Made by a program: the position numbers and the translations under genes. Positions 27,919 to 36,530 of a stretch of 64,000 nucleotides of DNA are shown piece by piece. Under the pieces are notes generated by a model. It saw nothing but the letters and a program-made list of their open reading frames with translations. It searched no databases and was not told the DNA's origin. This DNA is from Candidatus Zipacnadia bacterium (GTDB lineage: Bacteria; Armatimonadota; Zipacnadia; Zipacnadales; UBA5352): the NCBI GenBank assembly GCA_029821735.1, contig JALGSU010000014.1:1-64000 (forward strand), in the 5' to 3' direction. Each line of letters opens with the position of its first letter. Position 1 is the stretch's first letter.

Positions 27919-30297
27919 ATGATCAGAGACATCGCTCGGCGCTTGCGGAGGCTCCTGCCCATGCTCTGTCTCGCCTCGCTCTGCCTGAGCCTCAGCCACG
28001 CGCAGGAACCCTTCCAGCTCCTCAAGGACAGCCGCCGCTGGGGTGGCGATGCGACCACGATGCTGGTACTACGCACGCAGGCCGGCTACCTCGAGCGCTT
28101 CGCTGCCGACGAGTTCGCGGCCTACCTGCACCGCGCCAGCAAGAGCCGAATGCTCTTGCCCCGGGCCATCGGCGACGTGCCGCCGGGCTGGGAAGGCTCG
28201 GCCATCTTCCTCGGCGTCGCCGGACAGCCGCCCTTCGCCGACGTCGCTCCCGAGAGCCTGCCGATGAACGGCTTCCGCATCCGCACCGGACCGGCCCGCC
28301 TCGATCTCATAGGCGCCAGCGAGCAGGGCGCGAGCAACGCCCTCTACTGGCTGCTGCGTGAGAAGGTCGGCGTCCGCTGGTACATGCCCACCCGCCTCGG
28401 TGAGGAAGTGCCCGTGCACGAGGAGATCACCTTGGAGCCGATGGACCTCGTCGCTGGCCCCGACATCCCTGCCGGCACCTTCGACGTCCACTACTATGGC
28501 GCCAGCGGCAACCGTTCTGCCGGCGGCCAGCCCCGGGATTTCTACGGTCGCCACTACTGGAGCGACGTCGTCCGCCCCTCCGATAAGAACCGGCAGCAGC
28601 ACCCGGAGTGGTTCGCCCTGACCGATCGCGAGCAGCTCCCGGCCGAAGACTGGAAGAACTGGCTGTGGACCGATGCCGAGGGCCACATCCGCAGCAATCA
28701 GGTTTGCACGACCAACCCCGAGGTCATTGCGCAATTCGTGGTGGCCGCAACTGCGTACTTCCGGACCAACCCGGACGCCAGTACTTTCCCCATTGACCCG
28801 AATGACTACAGCGACTTCTGTACCTGCGAGCGTTGCCTCAAGCTCGACCACGACCTCGGCGATGGCCCCCTGATGAATCGCCTGACGCTCTTCTTCAACG
28901 AGATCGCCGCCCGGCTCAAGCCCGACTTCCCGAACAAGCATCTCGGCTTCTACGCCTACGCTTCACACACCCGCCCGCCCACGACTGTCAAACCCGATCC
29001 CATGCTCACACCGGCGCTGTGCTTCTTTGGCAGCCCGGCCTGCTACGCGCACGCAATCGCGGACCCCGACTGCCCGATCAACAGCACCTGGAAGCAGTCG
29101 GTATTCGACCCCTGGACCAAGCTCTGCGATCGCTTCGGTTACTACGCCTACTACGCCTACTCCGGCAACTGGCAGGGGCCGCAACTGATGGTGCGCACGC
29201 TGCCCGAGGACCTGAAGCTCATGCACGAGCACGGGTGCTTCTACTTCAACGTTTCCGGCCCGCGCCACTATGCCACCTCGGCCCCCATGCAATACCTGGC
29301 CCGCCGCCTGCTGTGGGATGTCGACGCCGACCCCGCCGCCATCCTCGACGAGTGGTACACCGGCACCTATGGCCCTGCATACGAGCCCATGAAAGCCTAC
29401 TGGGAGACCTTGATCCGCGGCTACTACCAGGGCACCCACCATGGCTCGAAGCCTGACAGGCCCCAGGACATGTTCACCCCGGGCATCATGGCCGAGGCCC
29501 AGAGCCACCTCGAAGCCGCCGAACAGGCCGTTGCCTCAGCCCCCGATCGCTACCAGCGCCGCGTCGCCATCGCCCGCGCCGGATTCCAGTACACTGAGCC
29601 CATGACTCGCGGCTACGGGCACGCCGCCAATGGCGAGTGGCAGCAGGCCATCGCCGCCGGTGAGCAGGCCCTGCAGGCCATCGTGCAAAGCCGTGCCATC
29701 GAGCCCGCGCCCTACGTCACACCCCTCTGGCCACGCGATGAGCAGACCTGGGTCTGGTACCGCAGTTGGGATGGCAGCAGGTCCTCCGAGATCATGACCA
29801 GCAGTATCATCGACGGGTGGCGCGAGCAGAGCGCTCAGGCCCCGCCTGCGGGGCAATTGGTGCTGGAGTTGCCCGAGCAATGGAGCTTCCGCAAGGACGA
29901 GGCCGGGCAGGGCGAGCAGCAGAAGTGGTTCGACCTCGACATCACCCCAACCGACTGGCAGCCCGTCAGCACGCACATGTCATGGACCACTCAGGCATAC
30001 CCCGGCGACTGGCACGGTACCGGCTGGTACCGCCTCGACTTCACACTGCCCGAGGCCGGACCCGGCCCGCTCGTGGTGCGTTTCGGCGCCGTCGATGGTC
30101 GCGCCAAGGTCTGGCTCAACGGGACGCTCGTGGCTGAACGATCCGACGAGCCCGGCCTGGTGTGGAACAAGCCGTGGAGCGTTGACATCACCGACGCCGC
30201 CCGCGCCGGGCAGGTCAACCGGCTTGCGGTCAGTGTCACCAAGCAGGAGTTCGCAGCCGGCATCTGGCGCCCGACTGAGATCCGGCGCATGGACTGA
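27919..30297 (+). CDS. secreted DUF4838 protein with galactose-binding-like C-terminus
   Basis: A 792-residue paralogue of the DUF4838 protein at 4244. The signal peptide (LRRLLPMLCLASLCLSLSHAQ) precedes an N-terminal accessory domain (ADEFAAYLHRASKSRMLLP, ALYWLLREKVGVRWYMPT). The DUF4838 core has DYSDFCTCERCLKLDHD, matching the Cys cluster of the other copy, and YYAYSGNWQG. The last 150 residues form a galactose-binding-like sandwich (GTGWYRLDFTLPEAGPG, AKVWLNGTLVAER). The ATG at 27919 is preferred because AAGGA sits 9 nt upstream; 27910 would leave no spacing. It follows the giant lyase by 28 nt. A predicted glycosidase, substrate unknown. Confidence 0.8.
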   Translation: MIRDIARRLRRLLPMLCLASLCLSLSHAQEPFQLLKDSRRWGGDATTMLVLRTQAGYLERFAADEFAAYLHRASKSRMLLPRAIGDVPPGWEGSAIFLGVAGQPPFADVAPESLPMNGFRIRTGPARLDLIGASEQGASNALYWLLREKVGVRWYMPTRLGEEVPVHEEITLEPMDLVAGPDIPAGTFDVHYYGASGNRSAGGQPRDFYGRHYWSDVVRPSDKNRQQHPEWFALTDREQLPAEDWKNWLWTDAEGHIRSNQVCTTNPEVIAQFVVAATAYFRTNPDASTFPIDPNDYSDFCTCERCLKLDHDLGDGPLMNRLTLFFNEIAARLKPDFPNKHLGFYAYASHTRPPTTVKPDPMLTPALCFFGSPACYAHAIADPDCPINSTWKQSVFDPWTKLCDRFGYYAYYAYSGNWQGPQLMVRTLPEDLKLMHEHGCFYFNVSGPRHYATSAPMQYLARRLLWDVDADPAAILDEWYTGTYGPAYEPMKAYWETLIRGYYQGTHHGSKPDRPQDMFTPGIMAEAQSHLEAAEQAVASAPDRYQRRVAIARAGFQYTEPMTRGYGHAANGEWQQAIAAGEQALQAIVQSRAIEPAPYVTPLWPRDEQTWVWYRSWDGSRSSEIMTSSIIDGWREQSAQAPPAGQLVLELPEQWSFRKDEAGQGEQQKWFDLDITPTDWQPVSTHMSWTTQAYPGDWHGTGWYRLDFTLPEAGPGPLVVRFGAVDGRAKVWLNGTLVAERSDEPGLVWNKPWSVDITDAARAGQVNRLAVSVTKQEFAAGIWRPTEIRRMD

Positions 30298-30309
30298 AGG
30301 AGAGGCCCC

Positions 30310-31242
30310 GTGCAGCCGTCACCCAGCTTTGACTGTGTCGCACACGCCGCCACCTGGTCTCCGCGTTACGGACACGCCTGCGTCGCCTGGCAGGACCGCC
30401 TCTGGCTGCTCGGCGGCACTGAGACCTGCGACGCTGGTCGCCAGTGCAATGACGTCTGGTCCTCGGCCGACGGCCTCGACTGGACTCGCGTGACCGGCGC
30501 CGCGCCATGGGCGCCCCGCTGGGGCCATGCGGTATTCGCGATCGGCGGCGCAATGGTTCTCATCGGCGGCCTCGACTCCGTCAGCCCCATCCACAACTGC
30601 GCGGACATCTGGATCACCCATGACGGTGCCGACTGGACGCTCATTTCCGAGCGTGCGCCGTGGACGCCAAGGCACGTCTGGGCGACTGCCACCACCGAGC
30701 AGGCCATCTGGCTCATTGGCGGCGCAACCGACGGGCAGCTCTACCACAACGATGTTTGGCGGGCAACAGACGGTCGCACCTGGAGTGACGCCGAGGCGCA
30801 GGTGCCGCGCTTCGCCCCCCGCAAGTGCCACGCCGCTGCAGCGCTGGGAGAGACCCTCTGGGTCGCTGGCGGCAGCGTCCGCGATGCCGATGCGCCCCAC
30901 GGCGCCCGATATGTCAACGACGTCTGGCGGTCCGCAGATGGCTCAAACTGGCAGCTCGTGAAGGCCCATGCTCCGTGGCGCCCCCGCTGCTTCCATCACC
31001 TGCTCGCCTGCCACAGCGCCCTCTGGCTCGTCGGCGGCAATTTCGGCGGCGCTGTCTACTCGGACGAGATCTGGCGTTCGACGGACGGTGCCCACTGGCA
31101 GCAGGCGGGCCATTTCCCGTGGGAGCCACGCCACGCTGAGACCATGACGATCTTCCGCGACCGGGTCTGGGTCATGGGCGGCACCTCCACGTCTCGCGGC
31201 ACGTCCGCCCACAACGACGTCTGGACCTGGTCACTGATCTGA
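30310..31242 (+). CDS. Kelch-repeat beta-propeller protein
   Basis: The 310 residues consist of six repeats of about 50 residues. Each contains a W-P-R start, an alternating hydrophobic strand ending in LLGG/LIGG/VAGG, and a NDVW-SADG-W closing strand (for example CNDVWSSADGLDWTRV, YVNDVWRSADGSNWQLV). This fits a six-bladed Kelch propeller. The start is GTG with GGAGAGG upstream. No signal peptide is present, unlike most neighbours, so it may act in the cytoplasm or leave by another route. Kelch propellers in bacteria include sialic-acid mutarotases (NanM) and binding proteins. The operon position between DUF4838 and a hydrolase-like propeller suggests sugar handling. Confidence 0.8.
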   Translation: MQPSPSFDCVAHAATWSPRYGHACVAWQDRLWLLGGTETCDAGRQCNDVWSSADGLDWTRVTGAAPWAPRWGHAVFAIGGAMVLIGGLDSVSPIHNCADIWITHDGADWTLISERAPWTPRHVWATATTEQAIWLIGGATDGQLYHNDVWRATDGRTWSDAEAQVPRFAPRKCHAAAALGETLWVAGGSVRDADAPHGARYVNDVWRSADGSNWQLVKAHAPWRPRCFHHLLACHSALWLVGGNFGGAVYSDEIWRSTDGAHWQQAGHFPWEPRHAETMTIFRDRVWVMGGTSTSRGTSAHNDVWTWSLI

Positions 31243-31258
31243 AGGGATGGCACCGCCC

Positions 31259-32731
31259 ATGCGCACGCCCGACAGGAAGGAACTATTCCTCGACGACCGC
31301 GAGATCGAGGCCCTCGATAACCTGACGCGGACCTTCCACAAGCCCGTGCCCTCTGGCGACGAGCCGGTGCTCATCCCTGACCGCCCCTGGGAGAGCCTGA
31401 ACGTTGGCCCCGCCACGGTAATCTACGACCCCGCCGGGTGCCGCTTTCGCATGTGGTACCAGACCCATTACACAGCGGCGGATGACGTCCCGGAGACGGG
31501 AATTCCCCCGTCGGGATTGCCCTTCCGCTACGGCGTCGGCTACGCAGAGTCCGAGGATGGCCTCCACTTCACCAAGCCCCTGCTCGGCAAGGTCGCCTAC
31601 CGCGGCCAGGACACCAACATGGCCGTGCGCGGCTACTCCTCGCCCTCCCCGCAGACCTGCCTGCTCGACCCCGACACCCCCGACCCGCGCCGCCGCTACC
31701 GGCTCTGGGTTTGGGATGAAGCGCATCACCCCGGCTGCCACGCGCTGATCGGCATGAGCCACTATGCCTCCGCCGATGGCTTTGACTGGCAGGGCCTCGA
31801 GTGGGATGACAACGCCAACCCCGATCCGCAGCCCTTCTGCTACGTCAAGACCGTCGGCAACTATCGCTATCCCTACAGCATCGGCCCCAACGAGACCAAC
31901 GGTATCTACTGGGACGAGCCGAGCCGCCGCTACGTCAACTACTGCCGGGCCAGCAACGGGTCGGTCCGCTGCATCGGGCGCATGGAGAGCCCCGACGGCA
32001 TCCACTGGACGCAGCCCGAACTCGTCGCCATGCCCGACCTGCAGGACCCCTTCCTCTTCCAGTTCTACTGGGCCCGCCCCTATCGCGCCGGTGAGTTCGT
32101 GATCCTCTACGTCACCACGTACGCACCGGCCCAGAGCCACCAACTCCAGGTGCAGGTCCTCGCCTCGCGCGATGGCCGCCACTTCACCCGCGTCGGGGAT
32201 CGGCAGACCTGGATCGCACCCGGTGAGCCGGGGAGTTGGAACGCCGGCATGGTGAGCGCGACCGCTCCCGTCCTGCATGACGACCGGCTGTGGATATACG
32301 CCTCCGGCACCGCCGAGACGCACGCAGCCGACCAGACGCACGGGGCCATCGGGCTCTACCACTTCCGCCCCGATGGTTACGTCTCGCTGGACGCGACGGA
32401 CACCGAGGGCTCGTTCACCACCCGCCGCATGGTCTGGGAGCACGACGAGCTGCGCCTGAACTTCGAGGCCCCCCAAGGCGAGGTCCGAGTCGAGGTCCTG
32501 CCCGGCGAGGCCGTAGGCGGGCAGTTGCGTGCGCCCACCACAACGTTCGGTGACCACTACCCGCCGGGCCTGCCCGGCTTCACGCGAGAGGATTGCGTCC
32601 CCCTGACCGGCGATCACCTCAGCGCGCCGGTTCGCTTCGAGCGCGCAAAGCTCAGCGACCTGCGCGGTCGCTACGTGCAGTTGCGCTTCTGGCTGCGCGA
32701 TGCGCGCCTGTTCTCCTGGGCGGTCTCCTGA
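31259..32731 (+). CDS. five-bladed beta-propeller, GH43/GH32-like protein
   Basis: The 490-residue protein begins with RKELFLDDREIEALDNL, an opening seen in planctomycete-type proteins of the GH32/43/68 propeller clan. Blade motifs follow: GPATVIYDPAGCRFRMWYQ, YGVGYAESEDGLHFTKP, ASADGFDWQGLEWDD and GRMESPDGIHWTQPE. A C-terminal beta sandwich (GEVRVEVLPGEAVGG, LRGRYVQLRFWLRDARLFS) resembles the C-terminal domain of GH32-type enzymes. No signal peptide. The start at 31259 is chosen over 31247 because AAGGG immediately abuts the earlier ATG. It is the last gene of the plus-strand operon. Whether it hydrolyses or only binds sugar is not decided by sequence. Confidence 0.75.
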   Translation: MRTPDRKELFLDDREIEALDNLTRTFHKPVPSGDEPVLIPDRPWESLNVGPATVIYDPAGCRFRMWYQTHYTAADDVPETGIPPSGLPFRYGVGYAESEDGLHFTKPLLGKVAYRGQDTNMAVRGYSSPSPQTCLLDPDTPDPRRRYRLWVWDEAHHPGCHALIGMSHYASADGFDWQGLEWDDNANPDPQPFCYVKTVGNYRYPYSIGPNETNGIYWDEPSRRYVNYCRASNGSVRCIGRMESPDGIHWTQPELVAMPDLQDPFLFQFYWARPYRAGEFVILYVTTYAPAQSHQLQVQVLASRDGRHFTRVGDRQTWIAPGEPGSWNAGMVSATAPVLHDDRLWIYASGTAETHAADQTHGAIGLYHFRPDGYVSLDATDTEGSFTTRRMVWEHDELRLNFEAPQGEVRVEVLPGEAVGGQLRAPTTTFGDHYPPGLPGFTREDCVPLTGDHLSAPVRFERAKLSDLRGRYVQLRFWLRDARLFSWAVS

Positions 32732-32868
32732 GCGGTGGGCTTCGCCTGCCAGCGACTTGTGCGAGATTTGCAGGAGGATAGTGACACACTAAGTTGAAGA
32801 AATCGGGTAAGATGGCGCTACAGCATACGCGCTCAACCACGCGGGCAGTTTGAGAAGGAGTGCCGAAG

Positions 32869-33375
32869 ATGAGAATCAATACGGTGGTCCGCAAACGCAA
32901 TGGCAGTGCGCGATGGGCGGCGCTCGCCTTGGTGGCAATCTCGGTGGCAGCGCTCCTGGTGCTGTCAGGCTGCCCGGAGACAGCCACGGAAACGGAAACC
33001 GCCCCGGCCCCGACGTCTTCCGGCGGTGGCTCGTCGGATGGCGTCGCGACCATCAGCCGCGGCGAACGCGTCGACCTGGCAGATCACGCGATCGCTGGCA
33101 AGATCACCATTTTTGACTTCTACAGCGACTACTGCCCACCGTGCAAGGCGATATCCCCCAAGCTTGAGGAACTCGCCGCCAGGCGCGATGACATCGCCGT
33201 TGTGAAGGTCGACATAAATCGCCCTGGCGAGAGGGGCATTGACTGGCGGTCCCCGGTGGCGCAGCAGTATTCGCTGCAGAGCATCCCTCACTTCATCATA
33301 TACGGCACCAACGGCCGAGTGATGGATGAGGGACGCGCCGCCAGCCAGAAAGTCTTTGGATGGCTTGACGACTAA
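32869..33375 (+). CDS. thioredoxin-like lipoprotein
   Basis: The 168-residue product has a lipoprotein signal with lipobox VLSGC, a Thr/Glu/Ser/Gly-rich linker, and a thioredoxin fold with active site YCPPC (ITIFDFYSDYCPPCKAI). KVDIN and the cis-Pro motif QSIPHFIIY follow. CPPC is an unusual redox pair that tunes thiol potential. It should be membrane-anchored and reduce or exchange disulfides of exported proteins, a reasonable need given the many Cys-containing secreted enzymes nearby. The start at 32869 is chosen because GAAGGAG lies 8 nt upstream. A longer-than-usual, A/T-richer gap (137 bp) separates it from the previous operon. Confidence 0.85.
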   Translation: MRINTVVRKRNGSARWAALALVAISVAALLVLSGCPETATETETAPAPTSSGGGSSDGVATISRGERVDLADHAIAGKITIFDFYSDYCPPCKAISPKLEELAARRDDIAVVKVDINRPGERGIDWRSPVAQQYSLQSIPHFIIYGTNGRVMDEGRAASQKVFGWLDD

Positions 33376-33428
33376 GCCCGCCGAGCCAGCCGCTGCCGTC
33401 GACGACGGCAAACCGGGGAGTGGTGTGG

Positions 33429-34070
33429 ATGTCAGCCAACCAGTGGCAGAAGGCCCGCGCGCAGGTAGTGAGACTGCGCGAGCAGGGCCACACGGACCAG
33501 CAGATCAGGAACATGGCGCTTGAACGCGGTTGGACTGAGGAACAGGTCAGGAGACTGATCCAGAGGAGGGTGCTTCAGGCGCCACCGTCGCCGCCTGAAG
33601 CAGTCGCGCCTCCTCCGCCGCCCTCGGGCTCCGTGCCCCCGTCGGCAGCAGTGACCAGACCGGCCGCCGTGACCATACCGGTCGTAATCGCCGACATCGG
33701 CGCCAGTCTATGGCTCATCTTGTTCACGGTTGGGGTCGTGGCGCTGTTCATCTCGGGGGAGCTTGGCGGCATCGGGAACCTGCCGACGCCCGCCATTATG
33801 ATCGCGGCGCTTCTGCTCGGAGGTCTCCTCGTCAACCTGGGCATATTGGTCGTGGGACACTTCCTCTGGAGGGGTGCCAACTGGGCTCGGCTGACCTTCA
33901 TGGTGCTGCTGGGTGCGTCAGCCCTGCAATTCGCTCTCGGCCTGATTTTGGCCCGGATCGACGGCGCCGTCTTGGTCCCCCCATTCTGGATCCTGTTTGG
34001 GATAGCGGTGCTCGGCAAGCTCATCCACGTGCTGAACCATGACGACGCGAAGCAGTTCTGCACCCGATGA
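33429..34070 (+). CDS. membrane protein with N-terminal helical motif, tandem paralogue 1
   Basis: A 213-residue protein. Residues 1-45 form an amphipathic helical hairpin (QWQKARAQVVRLREQGHTDQ, NMALERGWTEEQVRRLI) resembling short SHOCT/UBA-like modules. A Pro/Ala-rich linker precedes about four transmembrane segments (ASLWLILFTVGVVALFI, NLGILVVGHFLWRG). It ends in DDAKQFCTR. The next gene encodes a paralogue with the same architecture and a CTR C-terminus. The start at 33429 follows GGGGAG at 8 nt. Function not recognised; the paired hydrophobic domains suggest oligomers in the membrane. Confidence 0.7.
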   Translation: MSANQWQKARAQVVRLREQGHTDQQIRNMALERGWTEEQVRRLIQRRVLQAPPSPPEAVAPPPPPSGSVPPSAAVTRPAAVTIPVVIADIGASLWLILFTVGVVALFISGELGGIGNLPTPAIMIAALLLGGLLVNLGILVVGHFLWRGANWARLTFMVLLGASALQFALGLILARIDGAVLVPPFWILFGIAVLGKLIHVLNHDDAKQFCTR

Positions 34071-34150
34071 TGCGGCCCGGCGAGGATCGGTGACTGACGC
34101 GAAATCTGAGTAGAGCAGTAGCGCACATCAAGCTCAAGGGAGTGGTGGAG

Positions 34151-34801
34151 ATGTCCAGTAACGAGTGGGAGCAGGCACGCGCGCAGGTCAAGAAGATGCG
34201 CGAGGACGGACACACGGACGACCAGATCAGGGAGATGGCGCTCGAACGCGGTTGGACGCAGGAGCAGGTCGAGAAGATCCTCTCGAGGGAGGTGCTGCAA
34301 GCGCCGCCGCCCTCCTCGCCGACACCAATTCCGCCGCCGCCCTCGGGCGCCGAGCCCTCATGGGCTGCAGCAGACCCGTCGCGGCCGGAGCCACAGCGAC
34401 CCGCCGCGCCGATGCCCAGGCCATTCGGCGTAAGCTTTCTGGTCGTTCTCTGCGACATCGGGGCGCTGTTCGGACTCCTTGGCGGTATCGGAGCCCTGGT
34501 GCTTGGTGGCGTGGCGGTGAGCGCCGGTGGCGGACCGGGGATGGGAGGACTCATGATGCTGCTTGGGTTTATCGCTATTGCGATCTATCTGGGCATCCTG
34601 GTCGTGGGTCACTTCCTGTGGAATGGAGTCAACTGGGCTCGCATCACCTTCATGGCGCTGCTCGGCCTCTGGTCCCTGCAGTCGATCCCTCAACTCCTCA
34701 CGTCTGAAGGCCGGATTGTGGCTGTGCTGACGATCGCGGTCAACGTGCTGTTCATCTTCATTCTGAACGGCCGCGGGGCTCGGGAGTACTGCACCCGCTG
34801 A
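34151..34801 (+). CDS. membrane protein with N-terminal helical motif, tandem paralogue 2
   Basis: A 216-residue paralogue of the preceding gene. It has the same N-terminal helical pair (EWEQARAQVKKMREDGHTDD, MALERGWTQEQVEKIL), a Pro-rich linker, membrane segments with the shared phrase LGILVVGHFLWNGVNWARITFMALLG, and an REYCTR end. The two copies clearly arose by tandem duplication and have since diverged most in the linker. The start at 34151 follows GGGAG. Function unknown; kept as a pair 80 bp apart and probably co-transcribed. Confidence 0.7.
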   Translation: MSSNEWEQARAQVKKMREDGHTDDQIREMALERGWTQEQVEKILSREVLQAPPPSSPTPIPPPPSGAEPSWAAADPSRPEPQRPAAPMPRPFGVSFLVVLCDIGALFGLLGGIGALVLGGVAVSAGGGPGMGGLMMLLGFIAIAIYLGILVVGHFLWNGVNWARITFMALLGLWSLQSIPQLLTSEGRIVAVLTIAVNVLFIFILNGRGAREYCTR

Positions 34802-34952
34802 TGCCACCGGCTGGCGCACAGGTCATACCGGTGCTACTTGCCCACCGTAAGAGCGGAACATTCCGCGCACGAGGCGTGTTAGAGGGTGAGTAGTTACCCA
34901 ACCGCGCAAAAAACCGGCGGAGCCACGTCGCTTCGCGGGAGTGCTGCTTTTA

Positions 34953-36518
34953 ATGAGACCATCCCTGTTGGCCATTCTGGTCGTTCTGGCGGTCCACGGA
35001 GGACAAGCTGCGGACGCCCAGCAAACACGCCCGTTCGAGAGCGATACCTGGTCCGTGCCGGCGAACGGCATCGACACCCGCGTCCTGGCCGCGCTTGAGG
35101 ACAAGGGCATCACCCCCGCAAATCCGTGCTCGGACGAGGTCTTCGTTCGCCGCGTCCACCTCGACGTCATCGGCACGCTGCCCGACCCCGCCGATGTCCG
35201 CGAGTTCCTCCAGGACGATAGCCCCGACAAGCGCTCCGCCCTGATCGAGCACCTGCTGCAGCGGGAGGAGTTCGCCGACTACTGGGCGCTCAAGTGGGGC
35301 GACCTGCTGCGCGTCAAAGCGGAGTTCCCCATCAACCTGTGGCCCAACGCCGTGCAGGCCTACCATCGCTGGATATGGCAAGCCATCAGGCAGAACCGGC
35401 CCTATGACGAGTTCGTCCGCGAAATGCTGACCGCCAGCGGCAGCAACTTCCGCGTGCCCCCCGTGAACTTCTACCGCGCCGTCCAAAGCCGCGAGCCGTC
35501 CGGCCTCGCCGAGGCCGTGGCCCTGACCTTCATGGGCGTGCGTGTGGCCAGTTGGCCCCCGGACCGTCTCGACAACATGGCCGTGTTCTTCTCGCGCGTC
35601 ACCTTCAAGCCCACCGACGAGTGGAAGGAACAGATCATCTGCCTCGACCCGACGGCAACGGACACGCTCGAGGCCGTATTCCCTGACGACACCACCGCGA
35701 CCATCGGGCCGGACGATGATCCTCGCGTAGTCTTCGCAGACTGGCTCATCACCCCCGAAAACCCGTGGTTTGCACGCAACATCGTCAACCGCGTCTGCGC
35801 ATGGCTTCTGGGCCGCGGTATCGTCCACGAGCCGGATGACATCCGACCGGACAACCCGCCGGTCAACCCCGAGCTGCTGGCCTATCTCGAAGAGGAACTG
35901 GTGGCGGCTGAGTTCGACCTCACGCACATCTACCGGCTGATCCTGAACTCCCGCACCTACCAGCAGTCCTCGATTGCGCAAAGCGACAGTCCCGACGCCG
36001 AAGCCATGTTCGCCTGCTATCCCGTCCGCCGACTGGATGCGGAAGTGCTCATCGACGCCCTCGACTGGGTGGGTGGCACCGGACAGAGCTACGTCAGCCC
36101 CATCCCCGAGCCCTTCACCTACGTGCCCGAGGACCAGCGCTCCATCTCGCTCTCGGACGGCAGCATCACCAGTACCTTCCTGCAGACCTTCGGGCGCCCG
36201 TCACGCGATACCGGGCTGGAGTCCGAGCGCGGCAATCAGACGACCGATGCGCAGCGGCTGTATCTGCTCAACTCCACCGCCATCTACCGAAGAATCGCCG
36301 ACAGCATTCGCCTGCGCAGGATAGCCATAGCAGCGGGCGGAGACCGTGCCGAGGCGATCGCGGGGATCTACATGACCCTCCTGTCGCGCGACCCGACGCC
36401 CACCGAACAGACCGCCGCGCAGGCCTACTGGCAGACCCCAGGGCTCGGCTCAAGCAACGCGGCGACGGATTTGGCGTGGGCACTGATCAACAGCATGGAG
36501 TTTCTTTACCGGCACTGA
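34953..36518 (+). CDS. DUF1549/DUF1553 domain protein
   Basis: The 521-residue protein has a signal peptide (LLAILVVLAVHGGQAADA). DUF1549 follows (VFVRRVHLDVIGTLPDPADV, ADYWALKWGDLLRVK), then DUF1553 (NPWFARNIVNRVCAWLLGRGIVHEPDD, FDLTHIYRLILNSRTYQQSS). Planctomycete homologues are often longer and carry a cytochrome-c-like PSCyt1 domain and LamG or Big_2 insertions, none of which is seen here. The pair with DUF1501 is conserved but its biochemistry is unknown. The ATG at 34953 is used since it starts the signal peptide; GGGAG is spaced long, and GTG 34941 is the alternative. It lies 12 nt upstream of the DUF1501 gene. Confidence 0.85.
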   Translation: MRPSLLAILVVLAVHGGQAADAQQTRPFESDTWSVPANGIDTRVLAALEDKGITPANPCSDEVFVRRVHLDVIGTLPDPADVREFLQDDSPDKRSALIEHLLQREEFADYWALKWGDLLRVKAEFPINLWPNAVQAYHRWIWQAIRQNRPYDEFVREMLTASGSNFRVPPVNFYRAVQSREPSGLAEAVALTFMGVRVASWPPDRLDNMAVFFSRVTFKPTDEWKEQIICLDPTATDTLEAVFPDDTTATIGPDDDPRVVFADWLITPENPWFARNIVNRVCAWLLGRGIVHEPDDIRPDNPPVNPELLAYLEEELVAAEFDLTHIYRLILNSRTYQQSSIAQSDSPDAEAMFACYPVRRLDAEVLIDALDWVGGTGQSYVSPIPEPFTYVPEDQRSISLSDGSITSTFLQTFGRPSRDTGLESERGNQTTDAQRLYLLNSTAIYRRIADSIRLRRIAIAAGGDRAEAIAGIYMTLLSRDPTPTEQTAAQAYWQTPGLGSSNAATDLAWALINSMEFLYRH

Positions 36519-36530
36519 GGAGGCCAGGGA

